Assembly (NCBI GenBank): GCA_964057225.1 | Contig: OZ059900.1 | Span: forward strand, 18,677,638 to 18,741,637 | Length of the DNA: 64,000 nucleotides | Direction: 5' to 3' | Source of the DNA: Auanema rhodensis | Lineage: Eukaryota > Nematoda > Chromadorea > Rhabditida > Rhabditidae | In this document: positions 40,361 through 52,334 of the stretch, piece by piece | How positions within the stretch are numbered: the first letter of the stretch is position 1 | Layout of the letters: each line of letters starts with the position of its first letter | The notes under the pieces: model-generated | What the model saw: only the letters and a program-made list of their open reading frames with translations | Told to the model about the DNA's origin: nothing | The model's database searches: none | Program-made: the position numbers and the translations under genes

Positions 40361-43098
40361 GACTTACGATTTCATGTGTTCAAACTCATGCAATATCAAT
40401 GAAACCTAGCTCAAAATTGTTCGTACAACGTCTAGTTCCACTTTCACGACAAAAAAAACAGGGGTTAAAAAATTAAGGAAATTAGCATATTCTGAGGGCA
40501 CGCCCCTTATGGCTAATATTGATTAAATCGATTTTTGTTCATATGAATCGTCAAATGCAACGAATTTCAGCGTGTTACATACTAAAATGAAGCATTTTAC
40601 ATGCTGAACACTAGAAAAATACAAAAACACAGTATTTCCCATGAGAAATATTTTATTATGCTGGAAAACCAGTTTTTGGAAATTTCGCTGTAAACAAGGT
40701 TTTGACTTACGATTTCATGTGTTCAAACTCATGCAATGTCAATGAAACCTAGCTCAAAATTGTTCGTACAACGTCTAGTTCCACTTTCACGACAAAAAAA
40801 CAGGGGTTAGAAAATTAAGGAAATTAGCATATTCTGAGGGCACGCCCCTTATGGCTAATATTGATTAAATCGATTTTTGTTCGTATGAGTCGTCAAATGC
40901 AACGAATTTCAGCGTGTTACATACTAAAATGAAGCATTTTACATGCTGAACACTAGAAAAATACAAAAACACAGTATTTCCCACGAGAAATATTTTATTA
41001 TGCTGGAAAACCAGTTTTTGGAAATTTCGCTGTAAACAAGGTTTTGACTTACGATTTCATGTGTTCAAACTCATGCAATGTCAATGAAACCTAGCTCAAA
41101 ATTGTTCGTACAACGTCTAGTTCCACTTTCACGACAAAAAAACAGGGGTTAGAAAATTAAGGAAATTAGCATATTCTGAGGGCACGCCCCTTATGGCTAA
41201 TATTGATTAAATCGATTTTTGTTCATATGAGTCGTCAAATGCAACGAATTTCAGCGTGTTACATACTAAAATGAAGCATTTTACATGCTGAACACTAGAA
41301 AAATACAAAAACACAGTATTTCCCATGAGAAATATTTTATTATGCTGGAAAACCAGTTTTTGGAAATTTCGCTGTAACCAAGGTTTTGACTTACGATTTC
41401 ATGTGTTCAAACTCATGCAATGTCAATGAAACCTAGCTCAAAATTGTTCGTACAACGTCTAGTTCCACTTTCACGACAAAAAAACAGGGGTTAGAAAATT
41501 AAGGAAATTAGCATATTCTGAGGGCACGCCCCTTATGGCTAATATTGATTAAATCGATTTTTGATCATATGAGTCGTCAAATGCAACGAATTTCAGCGTG
41601 TTACATACTAAAATGAAGCATTTTACATGCTGAACACTAGAAAAATACAAAAACACAGTATTTCCCATGAGAAATATTTTATTATGCTGGAAAACCAGTT
41701 TTTGGAAATTTCGCTGTAAACAAGGTTTTGACTTACGATTTCATGTGTTCAAACTCATGCACTGTCAATGAAACCTAGCTCAAAATTGTTCGTACAACGT
41801 CTAGTTCCACTTTCACGACAAAAAAACAGGGGTTAGGAAATTAAGGAAATTAGCATATTCTGAGGGCACGCCCCTTATGGCTAATATTGATTAAATCGAT
41901 TTTTGTTCATATGAGTCGTCAAATGCAACGAATTTCAGCGTGTTACATACTAAAATGAACCATTTTACATGCTGAACACTAGAAAAATACAAAAACACAG
42001 TATTTCCCATGAGAAATATTTTATTATGCTGGAAAACCAGTTTTTGGAAATTTCGCTGTAAACAAGGTTTTGACTTACGATTTCATGTGTTCAAACTCAT
42101 GCAATATCAATGAAACCTAGCTCAAAATTGTTCGTACAACGTCTAGTTCCACTTTCACGACAAAAAAAACAGGGGTTAAAAAATTAAGGAAATTAGCATA
42201 TTCTGAGGGCACGCCCCTTATGGCTAATATTGATTAAATCGATTTTTGTTCATATGAATCGTCAAATGCAACGAATTTCAGCGTGTTACATACTAAAATG
42301 AAGCATTTTACATGCTGAACACTAGAAAAATACAAAAACACAGTATTTCCCATGAGAAATATTTTATTATGCTGGAAAACCAGTTTTTGGAAATTTCGCT
42401 GTAAACAAGGTTTTGACTTACGATTTCATGTGTTCAAACTCATGCAATGTCAATGAAACCTAGCTCAAAATTGTTCGTACAACGTCTAGTTCCACTTTCA
42501 CGACAAAAAAACAGGGGTTAGAAAATTAAGGAAATTAGCATATTCTGAGGGCACGCCCCTTATGGCTAATATTGATTAAATCGATTTTTGTTCATATGAG
42601 TCGTCAAATGCAACGAATTTCAGCGTGTTACATACTAAAATGAAGCATTTTACATGCTGAACACTAGAAGAATACAAAAACACAGTATTTCCCATGAGAA
42701 ATATTTTATTATGCTGGAAAACCAGTTTTTGGAAATTTCGCTGTAAACAAGGTTTTGACTTACGATTTCATGTGTTCAAACTCATGCAATGTCAATGAAA
42801 CCTAGCTCAAAATTGTTCGTACAACGTCTAGTTCCACTTTCACGACAAAAAAACAGGGGTTAGAAAATTAAGGAAATTAGCATATTCTGAGGGCACGCCC
42901 CTTATGGCTAATATTGATTAAATCGATTTTTGTTCATATGAGTCGTCAAATGCAACGAATTTCAGCGTGTTACATACTAAAATGAAGCATTTTACATGCT
43001 GAACACTAGAAAAATACAAAAACACAGTATTTCCCATGAGAAATATTTTATTATGCTGGAAAACCAGTTTTTGGAAATTTCGCTGTAAACAAGGTTTT
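40361..43098 (+). repeat. Mosaic segment with a partial five-copy duplication (copies 119-126)
   Basis: Copies 117-119 (A177; C33+G108+C231; A35+8A+A107+A186) are repeated as copies 122-124, five monomers later. Copy 119 joins an A35 left part to an 8A+A107+A186 right part. Copy 120 (40704) has the G180 and C281 of the G-type but C327 of the reference. Copy 121 has C333 without T103. Copies 125 and 126 are G256 and reference. Nearly every monomer here is a hybrid of types that occur pure elsewhere. Confidence 0.88.
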
Positions 43099-46000
43099 GA
43101 CTTACGATTTCATGTGTTCAAACTCATGCAATGTCAATGAAACCTAGCTCAAAATTGTTCGTACAACGTCTAGTTCCACTTTCACGACAAAAAAACAGGG
43201 GTTAGAAAATTAAGGAAATTAGCATATTCTGAGGGCACGCCCCTTATGGCTAATATTGATTAAATCGATTTTTGTTCGTATGAGTCGTCAAATGCAACGA
43301 ATTTCAGCGTGTTACATACTAAAATGAAGCATTTTACATGCTGAACACTAGAAAAATACAAAAACACAGTATTTCCCACGAGAAATATTTTATTATGCTG
43401 GAAAACCAGTTTTTGGAAATTTCGGTGTAAACAAGGTTTTGACTTACGATTTCATGTGTTCAAACTCATGCAATGTCAATGAAACCTAGCTCAAAATTGT
43501 TCGTACAACGTCTAGTTCCACTTTCACGACAAAAAAAACAGGGGTTAAAAAATTAAGGAAATTAGCATATTCTGAGGGCACGCCCCTTATGGCTAATATT
43601 GATTAAATCGATTTTTGTTCATATGAATCGTCAAATGCAACGAATTTCAGCGTGTTACATACTAAAATGAAGCATTTTACATGCTGAACACTAGAAAAAT
43701 ACAAAAACACAGTATTTCCCATGAGAAATATTTTATTATGCTGGAAAACCAGTTTTTGGAAATTTCGCTGTAAACAAGGTTTTGACTTACGATTTCATGT
43801 GTTCAAACTCATGCAATGTCAATGAAACCTAGCTCAAAATTGTTCGTACAACGTCTAGTTCCACTTTCACGACAAAAAAACAGGGGTTAGAAAATTAAGG
43901 AAATTAGCATATTCTGAGGGCACGCCCCTTATGGCTAATATTGATTAAATCGATTTTTGTTCGTATGAGTCGTCAAATGCAACGAATTTCAGCGTGTTAC
44001 ATACTAAAATGAAGCATTTTACATGCTGAACACTAGAAAAATACAAAAACACAGTATTTCCCACGAGAAATATTTTATTATGCTGGAAAACCAGTTTTTG
44101 GAAATTTCGGTGTAAACAAGGTTTTGACTTACGATTTCATGTGTTCAAACTCATGCAATGTCAATGAAACCTAGCTCAAAATTGTTCGTACAACGTCTAG
44201 TTCCACTTTCACGACAAAAAAACAGGGGTTAGAAAATTAAGGAAATTAGCATATTCTGAGGGCACGCCCCTTATGGCTAATATTGATTAAATCGATTTTT
44301 GTTCATATGAGTCGTCAAATGCAACGAATTTCAGCGTGTTACATACTAAAATGAAGCATTTTACATGCTGAACACTAGAAGAATACAAAAACACAGTATT
44401 TCCCATGAGAAATATTTTATTATGCTGGAAAACCAGTTTTTGGAAATTTCGCTGTAAACAAGGTTTTGACTTACGATTTCATGTGTTCAAACTCATGCAA
44501 TGTCAATGAAACCTAGCTCAAAATTGTTCGTACAACGTCTAGTTCCACTTTCACGACAAAAAAAAAGGGGTTAAAAAATTAAGGAAATTAGCATATTCTG
44601 AGGGCACGCCCCTTATGGCTAATATTGATTAAATCGATTTTTGTTCATATGAATCGTCAAATGCAACGAATTTCAGCGTGTTACATACTAAAATGAAGCA
44701 TTTTACATGCTGAACACTAGAAAAATACAAAAACACAGTATTTCCCATGAGAAATATTTTATTATGCTGGAAAACCAGTTTTTGGAAATTTCGCTGTAAA
44801 CAAGGTTTTGACTTACGATTTCATGTGTTCAAACTCATGCAATGTCAATGAAACCTAGCTCAAAATTGTTCGTACAACGTCTAGTTCCACTTTCACGACA
44901 AAAAAACAGGGGTTAGAAAATTAAGGAAATTAGCATATTCTGAGGGCACGCCCCTTATGGCTAATATTGATTAAATCGATTTTTGTTCATATGAGTCGTC
45001 AAATGCAACGAATTTCAGCGTGTTACATACTAAAATGAAGCATTTTACATGCTGAACACTAGAAGAATACAAAAACACAGTATTTCCCATGAGAAATATT
45101 TTATTATGCTGGAAAACCAGTTTTTGGAAATTTCGCTGTAAACAAGGTTTTGACTTACGATTTCATGTGTTCAAACTCATGCAATGTCAATGAAACCTAG
45201 CTCAAAATTGTTCGTACAACGTCTAGTTCCACTTTCACGACAAAAAAACAGGGGTTAGAAAATTAAGGAAATTAGCATATTCTGAGGGCACGCCCCTTAT
45301 GGCTAATATTGATTAAATCGATTTTTGTTCATATGAGTCGTCAAATGCAACGAATTTCAGCGTGTTACATACTAAAATGAAGCATTTTACATGCTGAACA
45401 CTAGAAAAATACAAAAACACAGTATTTCCCATGAGAAATATTTTATTATGCTGGAAAACCAGTTTTTGGAAATTTCGCTGTAAACAAGGTTTTGACTTAC
45501 GATTTCATGTGTTCAAACTCATGCAATGTCAATGAAACCTAGCTCAAAATTGTTCGTACAACGTCTAGTTCCACTTTCACGACAAAAAAACAGGGGTTAG
45601 AAAATTAAGGCAATTAGCATATTCTGAGGGCACGCCCCTTATGGCTAATATTGATTAAATCGATTTTTGTTCGTATGAGTCGTCAAATGCAACGAATTTC
45701 AGCGTGTTACATACTAAAATGAAGCATTTTACATGCTGAACACTAGAAAAATACAAAAACACAGTATTTCCCACGAGAAATATTTTATTATGCTGGAAAA
45801 CCAGTTTTTGGAAATTTCGGTGTAAACAAGGTTTTGACTTACGATTTCATGTGTTCAAACTCATGCAATGTCAATGAAACCTAGCTCAAAATTGTTCGTA
45901 CAACGTCTAGTTCCACTTTCACGACAAAAAAACAGGGGTTAGAAAATTAAGGAAATTAGCATATTCTGAGGGCACGCCCCTTATGGCTAATATTGATTAA

Positions 46001-46177
46001 ATCGATTTTTGTTCATATGAGTCGTCAAATGCAACGAATTTCAGCGTGTTACATACTAAAATGAAGCATTTTACATGCTGAACACTAGAAAAATACAAAA
46101 ACACAGTATTTCCCATGAGAAATATTTTATTATGCTGGAAAACCAGTTTTTGGAAATTTCGCTGTAAACAAGGTTTT
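43099..46177 (+). repeat. G-type domain 2, first part (copies 127-135)
   Basis: The order is G-type, 8A+A107+A186, G-type, G256, A107+A186 (with private A98), G256, reference, G-type (with private C119), reference. From 43441 onward it follows the order of 22234-24970 copy for copy. Copies 130-134 (44126-45835) are one instance of the five-copy unit. Confidence 0.88.
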
Positions 46178-48914
46178 GACTTACGATTTCATGTGTTCAA
46201 ACTCATGCAATGTCAATGAAACCTAGCTCAAAATTGTTCGTACAACGTCTAGTTTCACTTTCACGACAAAAAAACAGGGGTTAGAAAATTAAGGAAATTA
46301 GCATATTCTGAGGGCACGCCCCTTATGGCTAATATTGATTAAATCGATTTTTGTTCATATGAGTCGTCAAATGCAACGAATTTCAGCGTGTTACATACTA
46401 AAATGAAGCATTTTACATGCTGAACACTAGAAAAATACAAAAACACAGTATTTCCCATGAGAAATATTTTATTATGCTGGAAAACCAGTTTTTGGAAATT
46501 TCGCTGTAAACAAGGTTTTGACTTACGATTTCATGTGTTCAAACTCATGCAATGTCAATGAAACCTAGCTCAAAATTGTTCGTACAACGTCTAGTTCCAC
46601 TTTCACGACAAAAAAACTGGGGTTAGAAAATTAAGGAAATTAGCATATTCTGAGGGCACGCCCCTTATGGCTAATATTGATTAAATCGATTTTTGTTCAT
46701 ATGAGTCGTCAAATGCAACGAATTTCAGCGTGTTACATACTAAAATAAAGCATTTTACATGCTGAACACTAGAAGAATACAAAAACACAGTATTTCCCAT
46801 GAGAAATATTTTATTATGCTGGAAAACCAGTTTTTGGAAATTTCGCTGTAAACAAGGTTTTGACTTACGATTTCATGTGTTCAAACTCATGCAATGTCAA
46901 TGAAACCTAGCTCAAAATTGTTCGTACAACGTCTAGTTCCACTTTCACGACAAAAAAACTGGGGTTAGAAAATTAAGGAAATTAGCATATTCTGAGGGCA
47001 CGCCCCTTATGGCTAATATTGATTAAATCGATTTTTGTTCATATGAGTCGTCAAATGCAACGAATTTCAGCGTGTTACATACTAAAATGAAGCATTTTAC
47101 ATGCTGAACACTAGAAAAATACAAAAACACAGTATTTCCCACGAGAAATATTTTATTATGCTGGAAAACCAGTTTTTGGAAATTTCGGTGTAAACAAGGT
47201 TTTGACTTACGATTTCATGTGTTCAAACTCATGCAATGTCAATGAAACCTAGCTCAAAATTGTTCGTACAACGTCTAGTTCCACTTTCACGACAAAAAAA
47301 CAGGGGTTAGAAAATTAAGGAAATTAGCATATTCTGAGGGCACGCCCCTTATGGCTAATATTGATTAAATCGATTTTTGTTCATATGAGTCGTCAAATGC
47401 AACGAATTTCAGCGTGTTACATACTAAAATGAAGCATTTTACATGCTGAACACTAGAAGAATACAAAAACACAGTATTTCCCATGAGAAATATTTTATTA
47501 TGCTGGAAAACCAGTTTTTGGAAATTTCGCTGTAAACAAGGTTTTGACTTACGATTTCATGTGTTCAAACTCATGCAATGTCAATGAAACCTAGCTCAAA
47601 ATTGTTCGTACAACGTCTAGTTCCACTTTCACGACAAAAAAACAGGGGTTAGAAAATTAAGGAAATTAGCATATTCTGAGGGCACGCCCCTTATGGCTAA
47701 TATTGATTAAATCGATTTTTGTTCATATGAGTCGTCAAATGCAACGAATTTCAGCGTGTTACATACTAAAATGAAGCATTTTACATGCTGAACACTAGAA
47801 AAATACAAAAACACAGTATTTCCCATGAGAAATATTTTATTATGCTGGAAAACCAGTTTTTGGAAATTTCGCTGTAAACAAGGTTTTGACTTACGATTTC
47901 ATGTGTTCAAACTCATGCAATGTCAATGAAACCTAGCTCAAAATTGTTCGTACAACGTCTAGTTCCACTTTCACGACAAAAAAACAGGGGTTAGAAAATT
48001 AAGGAAATTAGCATATTCTGAGGGCACGCCCCTTATGGCTAATATTGATTAAATCGATTTTTGTTCGTATGAGTCGTCAAATGCAACGAATTTCAGCGTG
48101 TTACATACTAAAATGAAGCATTTTACATGCTGAACACTAGAAAAATACAAAAACACAGTATTTCCCACGAGAAATATTTTATTATGCTGGAAAACCAGTT
48201 TTTGGAAATTTCGGTGTAAACAAGGTTTTGACTTACGATTTCATGTGTTCAAACTCATGCAATGTCAATGAAACCTAGCTCAAAATTGTTCGTACAACGT
48301 CTAGTTCCACTTTCACGACAAAAAAAACAGGGGTTAAAAAATTAAGGAAATTAGCATATTCTGAGGGCACGCCCCTTATGGCTAATATTGATTAAATCGA
48401 TTTTTGTTCATATGAATCGTCAAATGCAACGAATTTCAGCGTGTTACATACTAAAATGAAGCATTTTACATGCTGAACACTAGAAAAATACAAAAACACA
48501 GTATTTCCCATGAGAAATATTTTATTATGCTGGAAAACCAGTTTTTGGAAATTTCGCTGTAAACAAGGTTTTGACTTACGATTTCATGTGTTCAAACTCA
48601 TGCAATGTCAATGAAACCTAGCTCAAAATTGTTCGTACAACGTCTAGTTCCACTTTCACGACAAAAAAACAGGGGTTAGAAAATTAAGGAAATTAGCATA
48701 TTCTGAGGGCACGCCCCTTATGGCTAATATTGATTAAATCGATTTTTGTTCGTATGAGTCGTCAAATGCAACGAATTTCAGCGTGTTACATACTAAAATG
48801 AAGCATTTTACATGCTGAACACTAGAAAAATACAAAAACACAGTATTTCCCACGAGAAATATTTTATTATGCTGGAAAACCAGTTTTTGGAAATTTCGGT
48901 GTAAACAAGGTTTT
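46178..48914 (+). repeat. Truncated seven-copy cassette running into G-type copies (copies 136-143)
   Basis: The cassette starts with T78 and T99+A228+G256. Copy 138 then has T99 at its left and C281+G327 at its right while keeping A180, so a cassette member has been joined to a G-type monomer between positions 180 and 281. G256, reference, G-type, 8A+A107+A186 and G-type copies follow. The rest of the cassette (8A, C236, A27+A311, C189) is missing. Confidence 0.88.
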
Positions 48915-51900
48915 GACTTACGATTTCATGTGTTCAAACTCATGCAATGTCAATGAAACCTAGCTCAAAATTGTTCGTACAACGTCTAGTTCCACTTTCA
49001 CGACAAAAAAACAGGGGTTAGAAAATTAAGGAAATTAGCATATTCTGAGGGCACGCCCCTTATGGCTAATATTGATTAAATCGATTTTTGTTCATATGAG
49101 TCGTCAAATGCAACGAATTTCAGCGTGTTACATACTAAAATGAAGCATTTTACATGCTGAACACTAGAAGAATACAAAAACACAGTATTTCCCATGAGAA
49201 ATATTTTATTATGCTGGAAAACCAGTTTTTGGAAATTTCGCTGTAAACAAGGTTTTGACTTACGATTTCATGTGTTCAAACTCATGCAATGTCAATGAAA
49301 CCTAGCTCAAAATTGTTCGTACAACGTCTAGTTCCACTTTCACGACAAAAAAACAGGGGTTAAAAAATTAAGGAAATTAGCATATTCTGAGGGCACGCCC
49401 CTTATGGCTAATATTGATTAAATCGATTTTTGTTCATATGAATCGTCAAATGCAACGAATTTCAGCGTGTTACATACTAAAATGAAGCATTTTACATGCT
49501 GAACACTAGAAAAATACAAAAACACAGTATTTCCCATGAGAAATATTTTATTATGCTGGAAAACCAGTTTTTGGAAATTTCGCTGTAAACAAGGTTTTGA
49601 CTTACGATTTCATGTGTTCAAACTCATGCAATGTCAATGAAACCTAGCTCAAAATTGTTCGTACAACGTCTAGTTCCACTTTCACGACAAAAAAACAGGG
49701 GTTAGAAAATTAAGGAAATTAGCATATTCTGAGGGCACGCCCCTTATGGCTAATATTGATTAAATCGATTTTTGTTCATATGAGTCGTCAAATGCAACGA
49801 ATTTCAGCGTGTTACATACTAAAATGAAGCATTTTACATGCTGAACACTAGAAGAATACAAAAACACAGTATTTCCCATGAGAAATATTTTATTATGCTG
49901 GAAAACCAGTTTTTGGAAATTTCGCTGTAAACAAGGTTTTGACTTACGATTTCATGTGTTCAAACTCATGCAATGTCAATGAAACCTAGCTCAAAATTGT
50001 TCGTACAACGTCTAGTTCCACTTTCACGACAAAAAAACAGGGGTTAGAAAATTAAGGAAATTAGCATATTCTGAGGGCACGCCCCTTATGGCTAATATTG
50101 ATTAAATCGATTTTTGTTCATATGAGTCGTCAAATGCAACGAATTTCAGCGTGTTACATACTAAAATGAAGCATTTTACATGCTGAACACTAGAAAAATA
50201 CAAAAACACAGTATTTCCCATGAGAAATATTTTATTATGCTGGAAAACCAGTTTTTGGAAATTTCGCTGTAAACAAGGTTTTGACTTACGATTTCATGTG
50301 TTCAAACTCATGCAATGTCAATGAAACCTAGCTCAAAATTGTTCGTACAACGTCTAGTTCCACTTTCACGACAAAAAAACAGGGGTTAGAAAATTAAGGA
50401 AATTAGCATATTCTGAGGGCACGCCCCTTATGGCTAATATTGATTAAATCGATTTTTGTTCATATGAGTCGTCAAATGCAACGAATTTCAGCGTGTTACA
50501 TACTAAAATGAAGCATTTTACATGCTGAACACTAGAAAAATACAAAAACACAGTATTTCCCACGAGAAATATTTTATTATGCTGGAAAACCAGTTTTTGG
50601 AAATTTCGGTGTAAACAAGGTTTTGACTTACGATTTCATGTGTTCAAACTCATGCAATGTCAATGAAACCTAGCTCAAAATTGTTCGTACAACGTCTAGT
50701 TCCACTTTCACGACAAAAAAACAGGGGTTAGAAAATTAAGGAAATTAGCATATTCTGAGGGCACGCCCCTTATGGCTAATATTGATTAAATCGATTTTTG
50801 TTCATATGAGTCGTCAAATGCAACGAATTTCAGCGTGTTACATACTAAAATGAAGCATTTTACATGCTGAACACTAGAAGAATACAAAAACACAGTATTT
50901 CCCATGAGAAATATTTTATTATGCTGGAAAACCAGTTTTTGGAAATTTCGCTGTAAACAAGGTTTTGACTTACGATTTCATGTGTTCAAACTCATGCAAT
51001 GTCAATGAAACCTAGCTCAAAATTGTTCGTACAACGTCTAGTTCCACTTTCACGACAAAAAAACAGGGGTTAAAAAATTAAGGAAATTAGCATATTCTGA
51101 GGGCACGCCCCTTATGGCTAATATTGATTAAATCGATTTTTGTTCATATGAATCGTCAAATGCAACGAATTTCAGCGTGTTACATACTAAAATGAAGCAT
51201 TTTACATGCTGAACACTAGAAAAATACAAAAACACAGTATTTCCCATGAGAAATATTTTATTATGCTGGAAAACCAGTTTTTGGAAATTTCGCTGTAAAC
51301 AAGGTTTTGACTTACGATTTCATGTGTTCAAACTCATGCAATGTCAATGAAACCTAGCTCAAAATTGTTCGTACAACGTCTAGTTCCACTTTCACGACAA
51401 AAAAACAGGGGTTAGAAAATTAAGGAAATTAGCATATTCTGAGGGCACGCCCCTTATGGCTAATATTGATTAAATCGATTTTTGTTCATATGAGTCGTCA
51501 AATGCAACGAATTTCAGCGTGTTACATACTAAAATGAAGCATTTTACATGCTGAACACTAGAAGAATACAAAAACACAGTATTTCCCATGAGAAATATTT
51601 TATTATGCTGGAAAACCAGTTTTTGGAAATTTCGCTGTAAACAAGGTTTTGACTTACGATTTCATGTGTTCAAACTCATGCAATGTCAATGAAACCTAGC
51701 TCAAAATTGTTCGTACAACGTCTAGTTCCACTTTCACGACAAAAAAACAGGGGTTAGAAAATTAAGGAAATTAGCATATTCTGAGGGCACGCCCCTTATG
51801 GCTAATATTGATTAAATCGATTTTTGTTCATATGAGTCGTCAAATGCAACGAATTTCAGCGTGTTACATACTAAAATGAAGCATTTTACATGCTGAACAC

Positions 51901-52334
51901 TAGAAAAATACAAAAACACAGTATTTCCCATGAGAAATATTTTATTATGCTGGAAAACCAGTTTTTGGAAATTTCGCTGTAAACAAGGTTTTGACTTACG
52001 ATTTCATGTGTTCAAACTCATGCAATGTCAATGAAACCTAGCTCAAAATTGTTCGTACAACGTCTAGTTCCACTTTCACGACAAAAAAACAGGGGTTAGA
52101 AAATTAAGGAAATTAGCATATTCTGAGGGCACGCCCCTTATGGCTAATATTGATTAAATCGATTTTTGTTCATATGAGTCGTCAAATGCAACGAATTTCA
52201 GCGTGTTACATACTAAAATGAAGCATTTTACATGCTGAACACTAGAAAAATACAAAAACACAGTATTTCCCACGAGAAATATTTTATTATGCTGGAAAAC
52301 CAGTTTTTGGAAATTTCGGTGTAAACAAGGTTTT
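48915..52334 (+). repeat. Five-monomer higher-order repeat in tandem, 2 x 1710 bp (copies 144-153)
   Basis: The units 48915-50624 and 50625-52334 have the same order: G256; A107+A186; G256; reference; and a hybrid G-type with A180, C281 and G327. I saw no diagnostic difference between the two units, which makes this the cleanest tandem HOR in the window. The same unit with a full G-type last member occurs singly at 15392-17101, 22919-24628 and 44126-45835. Confidence 0.92.
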
